A stretch of 64,000 bases of DNA from Pseudomonas sp. RC10 (GTDB lineage Bacteria; Pseudomonadota; Gammaproteobacteria; Pseudomonadales; Pseudomonadaceae), in the NCBI RefSeq assembly GCF_038397775.1, contig NZ_CP151650.1:1178001-1242000 (forward strand). Reading direction: 5' to 3'. Below the pieces are notes generated by a model. It saw only the letters and a program-made list of their open reading frames with translations. It was not told the DNA's origin and made no database searches. A program made the translations under genes and the position numbers. Below are positions 16,491 through 25,035 of the stretch, piece by piece (positions within the stretch are counted from its first letter, which is position 1; each line of letters starts with the position of its first letter).

Positions 16491-16820
16491 TCAGATGCCC
16501 ACGTTCAATTGAGGCCGGTTGAGAAAGTTGTTGCGCGCGGGCGGTGGCGTCAATTGCTTGAGGTCGCCATCGGTCATGGCGGCGAGAATCTTGATGGCGC
16601 TGTGACCTTGTTCGATGGCGATGCCGAATTGCACGCTCTCGATCAGGCGACGCAGGCGCTGGGGCGAATTGCGCTGTTCAGCGCTGATCAAGCGTTTGGC
16701 GACCACGCCCGACTCGTTGGAGAGTGTCAGCATGATGGTGCCGTCGAGGCCCTGGATGCTCAGGTTGACCCGGTAGTCTGGGTGAAATGCATCGGTGATC
16801 TGTTGAAAAGGATTGTCCAT
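16491..16820 (-). CDS. DUF3509 domain protein
   Basis: A 109-aa protein of the DUF3509 family, which is almost confined to Pseudomonas. The start MDNPFQQITDAFHPDYRVNL is characteristic, followed by LDGTIMLTLSN and the VVAKRLIS...RLRRLIESVQFGIAIE stretch. There is no signal peptide or membrane segment. The function of the family is unknown. The gene appears to be monocistronic and ends ahead of a small hairpin. Confidence 0.8.
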   Translation of the reverse strand: MDNPFQQITDAFHPDYRVNLSIQGLDGTIMLTLSNESGVVAKRLISAEQRNSPQRLRRLIESVQFGIAIEQGHSAIKILAAMTDGDLKQLTPPPARNNFLNRPQLNVGI

Positions 16821-17186
16821 GGGCTGCTACCTGATTATCGATCTGCATAAGTTGACTTGGTGTTAGTCCCTTTAGTTCTCGACGCTGGATCAACGGTGAG
16901 TCGAAACGGCATCTGGGTTGGCGAGTCAGCTGCCCGTCGAGCCAGAAAGGGCGGGGCTTGCAGAGATAAAGGCTCGACGTTCGGATACTTGCAGGGTTCG
17001 GGCCATTCAGGACGAACGGCACTTTCAGGCGGTCCATAAGTCCTTTCAGCGATCAAACCGTGAAGGGGTTTACCGTTTCGAATGAATACTTAAGTAATAG
17101 CCATCTGCTGCTTTGGTTGTCTACAAGCACCATTAGCGCGCTCGGCGCCTGCTTTGTGTGCGCGTTGTTAGTCGCTGGATGAGGAC
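16821..17186. other. intergenic region without a recognised gene
   Basis: No reading frame here has a convincing start, ribosome site or family resemblance. It must contain the DUF3509 promoter on the minus strand. It runs into a REPIN that starts at 17187. Confidence 0.4.
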
Positions 17187-17279
17187 CTGTGGGAGCGAAT
17201 GAATTCGCGATGCGGTGGTACAGCCGATAGGAATCTGTTGGATGTAGGGGACAATCGCGAATGAATTCGCTCCCACAGG
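17187..17279. repeat. REPIN, family A (copy 1)
   Basis: Two REP arms face each other: CTGTGGGAGCGAATGAATTC at the left and its complement GAATTCGCTCCCACAG at the right, about 45 bases apart. The same arms occur at 22209, 24745, 24898 and 28209. Such doublets are non-autonomous elements moved by REP-associated transposases; no such transposase is in the window. Confidence 0.85.
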
Positions 17280-17310
17280 TTGAGTTCGTCGAACGTATTG
17301 AGCGGGGCAC

Positions 17311-17345
17311 AAAAAAGGGCGGGCCTGTTTTCGCAGGCCCGCCCT
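17311..17345 (-). terminator. Rho-independent terminator of the hibernation factor gene
   Basis: On the minus strand the stem GGGCGGGCCTG/CAGGCCCGCCC (11 bp, six-base loop) is followed by TTTTTT. It lies 26 bases past the stop of the gene that starts at 17791. Confidence 0.85.
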
Positions 17346-17371
17346 CTGTGTCCTCTTTTCAAGTCGCCGGT

Positions 17372-17791
17372 TTAACCGTGCAAGGCCTCATCTTTCTCCA
17401 GAAATTCTTCCTGCAGCAGGGCATCCGGGTTTTCCGAATCGCTGCCTTGGGCACTGTCGATGGACGTCACACCTCCGCGCTTGCTGCGCAACTTGCCGAA
17501 CAGGTGTTCCAGCGCGTGATCGAGCTTCACGGCGGCACCGTCCACGGCCAGATCCAGAGAATCAGCCTTGTGGGTCACGGAAATGGGTTGATGTCCTTTT
17601 GGCCGGGCTTCCATCTGGCAGCGGATGTCATGCGGGCCGGGTTTGTCGCCGTTCTCGTCGCGGATATGGACTTCGATACGGGTCAGGTCTTCTTCGTAGC
17701 GGTCGAGCGTGCTTTCAACGGTGGTTCGTACCCACTCCTCCAGTCGGATGCTGCTTTCGATGTGGTTATCGCTGTTGACCTGGATTTGCAT
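17372..17791 (-). CDS. HPF/RaiA family ribosome-associated protein
   Basis: A 139-aa protein with the beta-alpha-beta-beta-beta-alpha ribosome hibernation fold: MQIQVNSDNHI, then WVRTTVESTLDRYEEDLTRIEVHIRDENGDK, and DLAVDGAAVKLDHALEHLFGKLR. Proteins of this family bind the 30S decoding region and stabilise or inactivate ribosomes under stress. The C-terminal 40 residues (GGVTSIDSAQGSDSENP onward) are acidic and probably disordered. It is longer than E. coli HPF (95 aa) but lacks the long-HPF C-terminal domain; it may be one of several paralogues. I start it at ATG 17791, with GGGAAG 5-8 bases upstream; an in-frame start at 17857 is less likely. Confidence 0.78.
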   Translation of the reverse strand: MQIQVNSDNHIESSIRLEEWVRTTVESTLDRYEEDLTRIEVHIRDENGDKPGPHDIRCQMEARPKGHQPISVTHKADSLDLAVDGAAVKLDHALEHLFGKLRSKRGGVTSIDSAQGSDSENPDALLQEEFLEKDEALHG

Positions 17792-18288
17792 AGTTCTTCC
17801 CTTACTTTGGCTTGCTCGGGAGAGTCTCGACGAAGGTGAATTTTCGTCTGCCCTCACTCACAGTGTTGGCGCCGAACGGAAAACAATTCAACCCCCAAAA
17901 CGAAAGAAATATTTCATCGCAGAAATGGTTTTGCAGTTGGGCGGAAAGTGCGTCAGGAGCGCGGAACGTCCCGTGTTTTCGCGGGTCGTGCCGATAAAAG
18001 GTCTCACGAGCAGCGGTTGGATTCGCCGGATGATAAGTCAATTCAAGCAACGAACAGGTCGGCATCGGGCGCGAAATAACGTGGAACGTTGATTCAGAGC
18101 AAGGCTTTGGCTGTCGGTCGAAACCACCGGAAAAGCCCATTTTGTTAGAGTTCTTTGCACATGAGAATATTTATCATTAATATTGCGTTCTTTTAAGCGC
18201 GCCGGGTGTGTCAGGCCTGTGCGTCGCTTGGTTTCAGGATGATCCGGCTCATGTCGATTGCTTCAACGACCCCCTCCATTCCCGACCC
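17792..18288. other. regulatory gap between the hibernation factor and the iron operon
   Basis: A 497-base gap. No gene is convincing; a minus-strand frame (17802-18140) lacks any family resemblance. The right part holds the Fur-like box at 18163-18181. The left part must hold the hibernation-factor promoter. Confidence 0.5.
18163..18181 (+). promoter_or_regulatory. Fur-box-like site ahead of the iron operon
   Basis: GAGAATATTTATCATTAAT matches 13 of 19 positions of the Fur consensus GATAATGATAATCATTATC and sits about 110 bp before the first gene of an operon of iron-uptake genes. The match was counted by eye. Iron repression is the expected effect. Confidence 0.6.
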
Positions 18289-18654
18289 ATGCATCGCAGC
18301 GACCCTGTGATGGAGGCGATGTCGGTGACTGTGCCCGCGCCTGGAAAAAGGCCGAAAAAAAACCGTTCACATGGGGTATCGCTGAAAGGACGGCTAGCGG
18401 TGGCTTCTCGCGTGGTCGCGGCTTTGGTCGGCGGTTACCTAGTGACGGCGTTGTCGAGCATTTGTCTGGCGCAGTTTCTACCGCTGGCTCGCGCCGAGGC
18501 TGTGGTGCTGGCGATGACCCTTTCATTTTTGGTGTACCTGATCGCGGTGCTCTGGTGTTTCGCCTGTCGCTCGGCGTGGCGCGCCTGGTTCGGATTACTG
18601 CTGCCGAGTGCGGTTCTGGGCGCGATGTACGCCAGCGCGCGGTGGCTGTTGTGA
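18289..18654 (+). CDS. DUF3649 domain membrane protein
   Basis: A protein of about 121 aa with three hydrophobic segments (VVAALVGGYLVTALSSICLA, AVVLAMTLSFLVYLIAVLW, WFGLLLPSAVLGAMYA). DUF3649 proteins are found next to PepSY membrane proteins and TonB-dependent siderophore receptors in proteobacteria and are thought to act in iron acquisition at the inner membrane. The start is uncertain: ATG 18289, 18310 or 18319 are all in frame, and the membrane part begins after residue 45 in any case. Its stop overlaps the GTG start of the next gene (GTGA). Confidence 0.7.
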   Translation: MHRSDPVMEAMSVTVPAPGKRPKKNRSHGVSLKGRLAVASRVVAALVGGYLVTALSSICLAQFLPLARAEAVVLAMTLSFLVYLIAVLWCFACRSAWRAWFGLLLPSAVLGAMYASARWLL

Positions 18655-20237
18655 AAGAGGGCTTTCGTCAAGCGATGGCCTGGTTGCACACCTGGGCGGG
18701 GTTGCTGTTCGGTTGGCTACTGTTCGCGATTTTCCTGACCGGCACGCTGTCCTACTTCAAGAACGAAATCACCCAGTGGACCCAGCCGGAAATCGTGCCT
18801 CATGAGGTGACGGCGGCGGATGGCGTCGCCCGCGCACAGGCGTGGCTGCAACTTAATGCGGCGGGTGCAAAACGCTGGTTCATTACCTTGCCGGACGAGC
18901 GCACGCCGGAGCTGAGCGTCGGTTGGAGCGATTCGGACGATCGCTATACGGAACGATCCCTGGACACCCTGAGCGGCACGCCGGTGCAGGCCCGCGAAAG
19001 CATGGGCGGCGAGTTTTTCTACCGCTTCCACTTTCAGTTGCAGATGCCTTACCCATGGGGCCGCTGGCTGGCGTCGCTGGCCGCGATGGTGATGTTCGTC
19101 GCATTGATCAGCGGCATCGTGACCCACAAGAAAATCTTCAAGGAGTTCTTCACCTTTCGTCCGCGCAAGGGCCAGCGCACATGGCTCGACGGCCATAACG
19201 CGGTTGCGGTGCTGGTGCTGCCGTTCCACCTGATGATCACCTACAGCAGCCTGGTGATTTTCATGACGATGATCATGCCGGTGAGCATTCTGACGACTTA
19301 CGGCAAGGACACGCAGGCGTTTTTCAACGACCTGTTTCCGGCCTACAAAAACACCCCGGCAGCGACCGAAAAGGCGCCGATGGCCGCCATTGCACCGATG
19401 TTCGAGATCGCCGCCGACAAGTGGCCCGGCAGTCGCGTCGGCATGATCACGGTGAACAATCCGGGCAGCGCCAACGCCTCGGTGACGCTGACCCGGCACG
19501 TCGCCGATCACATTCCCCATGAGCCCGCGACCACGCTGGTGTTCGATGGCGTCAACGGCGCGTTGACGGACCAGAGCACGATGAGCGCGGCGTCGCTGAT
19601 GTTGGCGGGCGGCCTTTATGGGCTGCACATGGGGCATTTCGCGGGGCCGTTGCTGCGCTGGCTGTATTTTCTGGCGGGCATCGGTGGCACGGCCATGATT
19701 GGCTCCGGCTTGGTGATCTGGCTCGGCAAACGCAAGCTCAAGCACGCCAAGGCCAGTGTGATGCCCTTTGGTCTGAGGCTGGTGGAGACGCTGAATGTCG
19801 CCAGCATGTCGGGGCTGATGCTGGCGGTGGTGAGTTTCTTCTGGGCAAACCGACTGCTCCCCGTGCGCCTTGCCGGGCGTGGCGACTGGGAAGTGAAGGT
19901 GTTCTTTTACGTCTGGGGCGCCGCCCTGTTGCACGCTTTTTTGCGCGTGTTTTTTCGCGACGGCCGCAGTGCGTGGCGGGAGCAACTGATACTGGGTGCG
20001 GCGTTGTATTGCGCCCTGCCGCTGTTGGACATGGCGACAGCGGGCGGCTATCTGCTGGCCTCGTTGAAACAGGGACACATGACCCTGGCCGCGTTGGATC
20101 TGACGGCGCTGGTGGCGGGGATTTTTCTGGTGTGGGGCGCCTACAGGTTCCGACGTGGCGCCAAACCCGTCATCGCGAATACGCCGCTCCCTGCGGTTTC
20201 CGGTCGTGAACCACGCACGGTCCGGGAGGCCAACTGA
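18651..20237 (+). CDS. PepSY-domain iron-uptake membrane protein (PiuB/FoxB-like)
   Basis: A 528-aa inner-membrane protein of the PepSY-associated TM family. It starts with GTG 18651, overlapping the previous stop. A first membrane helix (HTWAGLLFGWLLFAIFLTG) is followed by a periplasmic PepSY part, a second helix (LASLAAMVMFVALISGIVTH), a third (VLVLPFHLMITYSSLVIFMT), another periplasmic stretch and four or more C-terminal helices. Several His residues lie in or by the helices and could bind haem, as suggested for proteins that reduce ferri-siderophores (for example FoxB). Location in an operon with a FecIR-receptor set supports a role in releasing iron from the imported siderophore. Confidence 0.78.
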   Translation: MKEGFRQAMAWLHTWAGLLFGWLLFAIFLTGTLSYFKNEITQWTQPEIVPHEVTAADGVARAQAWLQLNAAGAKRWFITLPDERTPELSVGWSDSDDRYTERSLDTLSGTPVQARESMGGEFFYRFHFQLQMPYPWGRWLASLAAMVMFVALISGIVTHKKIFKEFFTFRPRKGQRTWLDGHNAVAVLVLPFHLMITYSSLVIFMTMIMPVSILTTYGKDTQAFFNDLFPAYKNTPAATEKAPMAAIAPMFEIAADKWPGSRVGMITVNNPGSANASVTLTRHVADHIPHEPATTLVFDGVNGALTDQSTMSAASLMLAGGLYGLHMGHFAGPLLRWLYFLAGIGGTAMIGSGLVIWLGKRKLKHAKASVMPFGLRLVETLNVASMSGLMLAVVSFFWANRLLPVRLAGRGDWEVKVFFYVWGAALLHAFLRVFFRDGRSAWREQLILGAALYCALPLLDMATAGGYLLASLKQGHMTLAALDLTALVAGIFLVWGAYRFRRGAKPVIANTPLPAVSGREPRTVREAN

Positions 20238-20569
20238 TGCTCCTCGCGACCTTGCTCTGCTACCTCGGTTTCACGGCGCTGTGCCTGTCAATGAGCCGCC
20301 ACTACTTGGACCTCGTCGGCGGTGTGCTGTCTCAGACCCGGAGCAGGGGATTGAAGCTGTTCGGCTGGGTCGCTTTGCTGGTGTCGCTGTGGGTAGCGCT
20401 GGTTTCAACCAGCATCGGCCAGGCCTTGGTGCAATGGTTCGCCGCGTTGATGAGCAGCGCATTTTTACTGATTTTCGTGATGTCTTACTGGCCAAGGCTG
20501 GCCTTGTCGTTGGCGGGGATCGGAGTGTTGCTGGCTCCGGTGGCCGCTTGCCTTCAACTGCTGGCCTGA
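20237..20569 (+). CDS. DUF3325 domain membrane protein
   Basis: A 110-aa protein made of three to four hydrophobic helices (LLATLLCYLGFTALCLSM, LFGWVALLVSLWVALVS, WFAALMSSAFLLIFVMSYW, LALSLAGIGVLLAPVAAC). DUF3325 proteins accompany PepSY and DUF3649 proteins in siderophore loci. Its ATG overlaps the PepSY stop (TGATG), so the two are probably made together. A direct biochemical role is not known; partnership with the PepSY protein is inferred from this and similar operons. Confidence 0.75.
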   Translation: MLLATLLCYLGFTALCLSMSRHYLDLVGGVLSQTRSRGLKLFGWVALLVSLWVALVSTSIGQALVQWFAALMSSAFLLIFVMSYWPRLALSLAGIGVLLAPVAACLQLLA

Positions 20570-20576
20570 GCCCGAG

Positions 20577-21185
20577 ATGATAGACCTCACCCCACCGACG
20601 CCCGATGCGTCCTCACCCGATGGTGATCCGGACGCGCCCAAGGCCACCCGTGCGCATTTCCTCAAAGTGTTCCTGTCCCAGCGTCCACAGATGGAGGCGC
20701 TGGTGAACCGACGCGTCGGTTGTCGGGCGACGGCCGCGGACCTGGTTCAGGACCTGTTTTTGCGCTTCTGGCGGCGGCCGTTGGTGCAGGTCGAAGAACT
20801 CAACACGTACTTGCTCCGTTGCGCGGGCAACATCGCCATTGATCATCTGCGCAACGAAGGCGCCCGGGCACGGCTCAATGAAGGGCTGATGCCTGACGGA
20901 GCAACGCTGCACACCGACGAACCTCAAGCGGCGCTGGAAGCCAGCAACGACCTGCGTCACATCGAAGCGGCCCTGCGCGGGCTGCCAGAGAAGACGCGGC
21001 AGATCTTTCTGCTCAACCGCATCCACGGGCGTAAATACGGCGAGATCGCCAAGGCCGTGGGGCTTTCGCAAAGCGCGGTGGAAAAACATATGATGCGCGC
21101 CTTGCAAGCCTGCAAGGCGAGTCTGGATCAGGACGGTGCGCGGGTCATTCCCCTGCGTGCGAAGTCCGAGGACGCTCGTCGATGA
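20577..21185 (+). CDS. ECF RNA polymerase sigma factor, FecI family
   Basis: A 202-aa extracytoplasmic-function sigma factor. Region 2 covers about residues 25-95 (ADLVQDLFLRFWRRP, TYLLRCAGNIAIDHLRNE) and region 4 about 120-175 (LPEKTRQIFLLNRIHGRKYGEIAKAVGLSQSAVEKHMMRALQ), the usual FecI arrangement. It would direct transcription of the TonB-dependent receptor when the FecR protein signals siderophore binding. It starts 7 bases after the DUF3325 stop and its own stop overlaps the FecR start (ATGA). The N-terminus (about 25 residues) is Pro/Asp-rich and poorly conserved. Confidence 0.88.
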   Translation: MIDLTPPTPDASSPDGDPDAPKATRAHFLKVFLSQRPQMEALVNRRVGCRATAADLVQDLFLRFWRRPLVQVEELNTYLLRCAGNIAIDHLRNEGARARLNEGLMPDGATLHTDEPQAALEASNDLRHIEAALRGLPEKTRQIFLLNRIHGRKYGEIAKAVGLSQSAVEKHMMRALQACKASLDQDGARVIPLRAKSEDARR

Positions 21186-22183
21186 AAGCGTCTCTGGATT
21201 CCACTCTGATGATCACCCCCGAACAACACGATGCCGCGTTGAGCTGGCTGAGCCTGCTGCACGACGCGCCGAGCGCGGCGGATCAGGTGCGCTTCAGCCA
21301 GTGGTTGCAAGCCGATCCTGCTCACGCCGAGGCGTACGCCCAGGCGCAGGTGATGTGGGAAATGAGCGAGGAACCGGCGGCGAAGCTCGCCGTAGAGGAC
21401 GCTGTCGCGCTGCAAGCTTTGCTCGCGGCAATGGACGCACCGGTTTCCCGAAGGCGTTCGTTGCCGCGATGGAGCGTCGGGCTGGCGATGGCGGCGTGTC
21501 TGGTGATGATGGTCGGCGTTGGGCTGGGGTGGCAGCCGCAGCGTTGGCTGGATGATGTCGGCGCGGATTACGTGTCGGCACCGGGCCAGGTCCGCACGGT
21601 GACGCTGGTCGATGAGTCGCAGGTGACACTCGACGCTGACAGCGCGATCGCCGTGCATTTCGCCAAGGGCGAACGCCACGTGCAGCTGCGTCGCGGTGCG
21701 GCGTTCTTTCAGGTGACGCACACCGGCGAGCCATTTGTGGTTGATGGCGGGCGCGGCGAAACCCGCGTGCTTGGCACTCAGTTTGAAGTGCGTTTGCAGC
21801 CCCATGGGGCCCAGGTCACGGTGTTGTCAGGGCGCGTGGGCGTGAAGGCTGACGCCGACCTGCCGCAGCAGATTCTCACGGCGGGGCAGCAAGTCAGTTA
21901 TGACCAGACCCGCACCACCGACCCTCGAACTGTCGACAGCGACAACCCGCTGGCGTGGCGTCAGGGCTGGCTCAATTACTACCGCACCCCACTTGCCGAT
22001 GTAATCAACGACCTGAGCCGCTACTACCCCGGCCGCATCGTTGTGCTGAACGATCGACTGGCTGCGAAAACCGTCAGCGGCAGCTTCCCCAGCAAAGACC
22101 CGGTGGCGGTATTGGCGGCGTTGAAATCCGTGGTGGGGTTCGAGCAATACGAAGCGTTTGGACGGGTGATCGTGATTCGCTGA
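21182..22183 (+). CDS. FecR family sigma-factor regulator
   Basis: A 333-aa FecR-like protein: N-terminal DUF4880 helix pair in the cytoplasm (HDAALSWLSLLHDAPS, FSQWLQADPAHAEAYAQAQ), one transmembrane helix (VGLAMAACLVMMVGVGLGW, about 98-116), a periplasmic FecR domain (APGQVRTVTLVDESQVTLDA, FFQVTHTGEPFVVDGG, VLGTQFEV) and a C-terminal STN-like/DUF4974 part. It senses the receptor's signalling domain and holds or activates the sigma factor. The start overlaps the sigma-factor stop by four bases. Between it and the receptor gene lies a REPIN. Confidence 0.88.
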   Translation: MKASLDSTLMITPEQHDAALSWLSLLHDAPSAADQVRFSQWLQADPAHAEAYAQAQVMWEMSEEPAAKLAVEDAVALQALLAAMDAPVSRRRSLPRWSVGLAMAACLVMMVGVGLGWQPQRWLDDVGADYVSAPGQVRTVTLVDESQVTLDADSAIAVHFAKGERHVQLRRGAAFFQVTHTGEPFVVDGGRGETRVLGTQFEVRLQPHGAQVTVLSGRVGVKADADLPQQILTAGQQVSYDQTRTTDPRTVDSDNPLAWRQGWLNYYRTPLADVINDLSRYYPGRIVVLNDRLAAKTVSGSFPSKDPVAVLAALKSVVGFEQYEAFGRVIVIR

Positions 22184-22208
22184 GTGAGTCCGCAGCCGGG
22201 GTGTATCC

Positions 22209-22300
22209 CTGTGGGAGCGAATGCATTCGCGATGCGGTGGTACAGCCGACCCATCTCTATGGTCTGCCCTATTTTTCGCGAATGAATTCGCTCCCACAGG
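22209..22300. repeat. REPIN, family A (copy 2)
   Basis: Facing arms of the GGGAGCGAATTCATTCGCGA type, the left one with GCATTC for TCATTC or GAATTC. It lies between the fecR-like stop and the receptor ribosome site, so it is probably transcribed and could form a large hairpin in the operon mRNA. Confidence 0.85.
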
Positions 22301-22352
22301 CGAAAGTGCCAGTGCCCTACAAAGCATGCACATCAACAGGAGGCACATTGGG

Positions 22353-24719
22353 GTGAACGTCTGGCTCGGCCTATCCATCCTCACCGCCTGGACCTCATGC
22401 GTTCAGGCGGCGGAGCCTGCCTATGACTTTTCGATCCCTGCCAAACCCTTGCCCCAGGCCCTCAGCGATTTCAGTCGGGTCACCGGGCAAAGCGTCATTT
22501 ACACCCAGGACACGCCTTACGGCATCGAAGCTCCGGCGCTGAACGGCTTGTTCAGCGCCGAACAGGCATTGCGGCAGTTGCTGAACAACTCCGGGCTGAA
22601 TTTCCGCCGTGCGACCGACACTACGTTCACCCTCGAACCTGCCTCCCATTCCGGCGCAATCACCCTGGGCCTGACGCAGATCGACTCGCGCCGCAATGCT
22701 GCTGAAAGCTATCAAGCGCCCGCCATCTTATCGGTGACGCGCACCTCGACGCCGCAGCTGGAAACCCCTCAGGCCATCAGCGTCGTGCCTGCCCAAGTCC
22801 TGCGCGATCAGGCGCCGCGCAACCTCGACGATGCGTTGACCAACATCAGCGCCGTGACCCAGGGCAACACCCTCGGCAGCACCCAAGACACCCTGATGAA
22901 ACGCGGCTTCGGCGACAACCGTGACGGCTCGATTTTGCGCGACGGCATGCCGGTGGTGCAGGGGCGCAGCCTCAACGCCACCGCCGACCGGGTCGAGGTG
23001 CTGAAGGGCCCGGCCTCGTTGTTGTACGGGATTCAGGACCCCGGCGGGGTGATCAACGTGGTCAGCAAACGTCCGGAATTGCAGTCGCACCATGAACTGA
23101 CTGCGCGCGGTTCAAGCTTCGGTTCAGGCAAGAATGGCAGCGGCGGCACGCTGGACAGCACCGGGGCGCTCGGTGAGTCGGGCCTGGCCTATCGCATGAC
23201 CGTCGATCACGAAGACGAGGATTACTGGCGCAATTACGGCGTGCACCGAGAAACGCTGGTCGCGCCGTCGTTGGCCTGGTACGGCGAGAACACGCAATTG
23301 CTGGGCGCCTACGAGCATCGCGAATTTCTCTCGCCGTTCGACCGCGGCACGGCCATCGATCCGCGCACCAACCGTCCGCTGGACATCCCCGTCACGCGGC
23401 GTCTGGACGAGCCGTTCAACAGCATGGAAGGGCGCTCGGACCTCTACCGCATCGAGGCCGATCATCAATTCGGCGACAGCTGGAAGGGCCATCTCGGCTA
23501 CAGCTACAACCGCGAAACCTACGACGCCAGCCAAGTGCGGGTGACGGCCGTGAACCCGGACAACGGCACGCTGACCCGCTCGATGGACGGCACCGGCGAT
23601 GCGTTGAGCACGGATCGGTTCACGACGCTGACGTTGAGCGGCGACGTCCGGATGGCGGGCATGCAGCACGACCTGCTGTTCGGCGCGGACGATGAATATC
23701 GCAAGATTTATCGCGGCGAGCTGATCCGGCAAAAGAGCCGCACGACCTTCAGCTATGTGAATCCGGCGTATGGGCAAGAGCCAGAAGGGACGCAGGTCAG
23801 CGTCCCGGACAGCGATCAGGTGGACATCCTGCGCAGCGACTCGCTGTTCGCTCAGGATTCGGTGCACCTGACCGATCAGTGGATTCTCGTTGCGGGGGCA
23901 CGCTATCAACTGTTCGACCAGCAGGCCGGGAAGGGCACGCCGTTCACCCGCAACACCGACCTCAACGGCCAGAAATGGGTGCCCCGCGCCGGGTTGGTGT
24001 ACCGCTACACCGACGCGCTGTCGTTCTACGGCAGCTACACCGAGTCGTTCAAACCCAACGCCAGCATTGCCCCATTGGCTGGGGGCACGGTGCTGGATTC
24101 GGCGACATTGCCGGAGCAGTCCAGGGCGTGGGAACTGGGCGCCAAATGGGACGTGGATGATCGCATCAGCGGGACGCTCGCACTGTTCGACATCCGCAAG
24201 CGCAACGTGCTGGTGGCCAATTTCGATTCGCTGACCGCCAATACCGTGTACTCCACCGCAGGCGGAGTGCGCTCGCGGGGGGCCGAACTGGACCTGAGCG
24301 GGCAGCTGTCGGAGCGATGGAGCGTGATCGGCGGTTATGCGTTCACCGACGCGTGGGTAGTGGAAGACCCGACGTTGAAGGGCAATCGGTTGCAGAACGT
24401 GCCGAGGCACAGCGGCTCGCTGTCGGCGGTATACGACGTCGGCAGCCTGATCGGCGGAGACCGTTTGAGAGTGGGGGCGGGCGCCCATTACGTCGGCGAA
24501 CGCGCGGGCAATCCTGACAACGATTTCAACCTGCCGGGCTACACCGTCGCCGACGCCTTCGCGACTTACGAGACGAAGCTGGATGGGCAGAACGTGAGGT
24601 TTCAGCTCAACGTGAAAAACCTGTTCGACCGCACGTATTACAGCTCGGCGGTGAGCCGGTATTTCGTGTCGATGGGGGATTCGCGGCAAGTGATCATGGC
24701 GACGACGCTGGAGTTTTGA
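22353..24719 (+). CDS. TonB-dependent siderophore receptor with signalling domain
   Basis: About 788 aa. A signal peptide (LGLSILTAWTSCVQA) is followed by an STN signalling domain (YDFSIPAKPLPQALSDFSR onward, about 22-90), a plug domain (TPQAISVVPAQVLRDQ; GDNRDGSILRDGMP; LKGPASLLYG) and a 22-strand barrel that ends in the classic aromatic residue (LEF). The STN domain contacts FecR, so this is a transducer. I choose GTG 22353 because AGGAGG lies 9 bases upstream; ATG 22326 is in frame but lies ahead of that site. The ligand is unknown; overall form suits a hydroxamate-type ferri-siderophore. Confidence 0.85.
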   Translation: MNVWLGLSILTAWTSCVQAAEPAYDFSIPAKPLPQALSDFSRVTGQSVIYTQDTPYGIEAPALNGLFSAEQALRQLLNNSGLNFRRATDTTFTLEPASHSGAITLGLTQIDSRRNAAESYQAPAILSVTRTSTPQLETPQAISVVPAQVLRDQAPRNLDDALTNISAVTQGNTLGSTQDTLMKRGFGDNRDGSILRDGMPVVQGRSLNATADRVEVLKGPASLLYGIQDPGGVINVVSKRPELQSHHELTARGSSFGSGKNGSGGTLDSTGALGESGLAYRMTVDHEDEDYWRNYGVHRETLVAPSLAWYGENTQLLGAYEHREFLSPFDRGTAIDPRTNRPLDIPVTRRLDEPFNSMEGRSDLYRIEADHQFGDSWKGHLGYSYNRETYDASQVRVTAVNPDNGTLTRSMDGTGDALSTDRFTTLTLSGDVRMAGMQHDLLFGADDEYRKIYRGELIRQKSRTTFSYVNPAYGQEPEGTQVSVPDSDQVDILRSDSLFAQDSVHLTDQWILVAGARYQLFDQQAGKGTPFTRNTDLNGQKWVPRAGLVYRYTDALSFYGSYTESFKPNASIAPLAGGTVLDSATLPEQSRAWELGAKWDVDDRISGTLALFDIRKRNVLVANFDSLTANTVYSTAGGVRSRGAELDLSGQLSERWSVIGGYAFTDAWVVEDPTLKGNRLQNVPRHSGSLSAVYDVGSLIGGDRLRVGAGAHYVGERAGNPDNDFNLPGYTVADAFATYETKLDGQNVRFQLNVKNLFDRTYYSSAVSRYFVSMGDSRQVIMATTLEF

Positions 24720-24744
24720 GATCCAAGACCTGATCGCAGATCCC

Positions 24745-24836
24745 CTGTGGGAGCGAATTCATTCGCGAAAAATAGGGCAGACGACAGAGATGCGCCTGCT
24801 GCACCACTGCATCGCGAATGAATTCGCTCCTACAGG
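24745..24836. repeat. REPIN, family A (copy 3; first half of a tandem duplication)
   Basis: Arms CTGTGGGAGCGAATTCATTC and the complement (with CCTACAG for CCCACAG). The flank GGAGATAGAGT-GACCGTGA-GG that follows is found again after the next copy, so the unit of about 150 bases appears to be duplicated in tandem. The two copies fill most of the 316-base gap between the receptor and AraC genes. Confidence 0.85.
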
Positions 24837-24897
24837 AGATAGAGTGAGACCGTGACGGCGGCGGTGCGCTGGGGTTTTGAGGTACGTCACAAATCCC

Positions 24898-24989
24898 CTG
24901 TGGGAGCGAATTCATTCGCGAAAGAACGTCCAGACGCTGAAGATGTATCGCCCGATCTACCGCATCGCGAATGAATTCGCTCCCACAGG
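24898..24989. repeat. REPIN, family A (copy 4; second half of a tandem duplication)
   Basis: Same arms and same right flank (GGAGATAGAGT, then GGACCGTGAAGG) as the copy at 24745, about 153 bases later. The spacer between the arms has diverged. Confidence 0.85.
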
Positions 24990-25035
24990 AGATAGAGTTG
25001 GACCGTGAAGGTGGGTGAGCACGCCGAACGTGGTT

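Noticed and set aside
18717..20078. 453-aa minus-strand open frame rich in His, Gln and Arg
   Set aside because: It is antisense to the PepSY gene, with the composition typical of a shadow frame.
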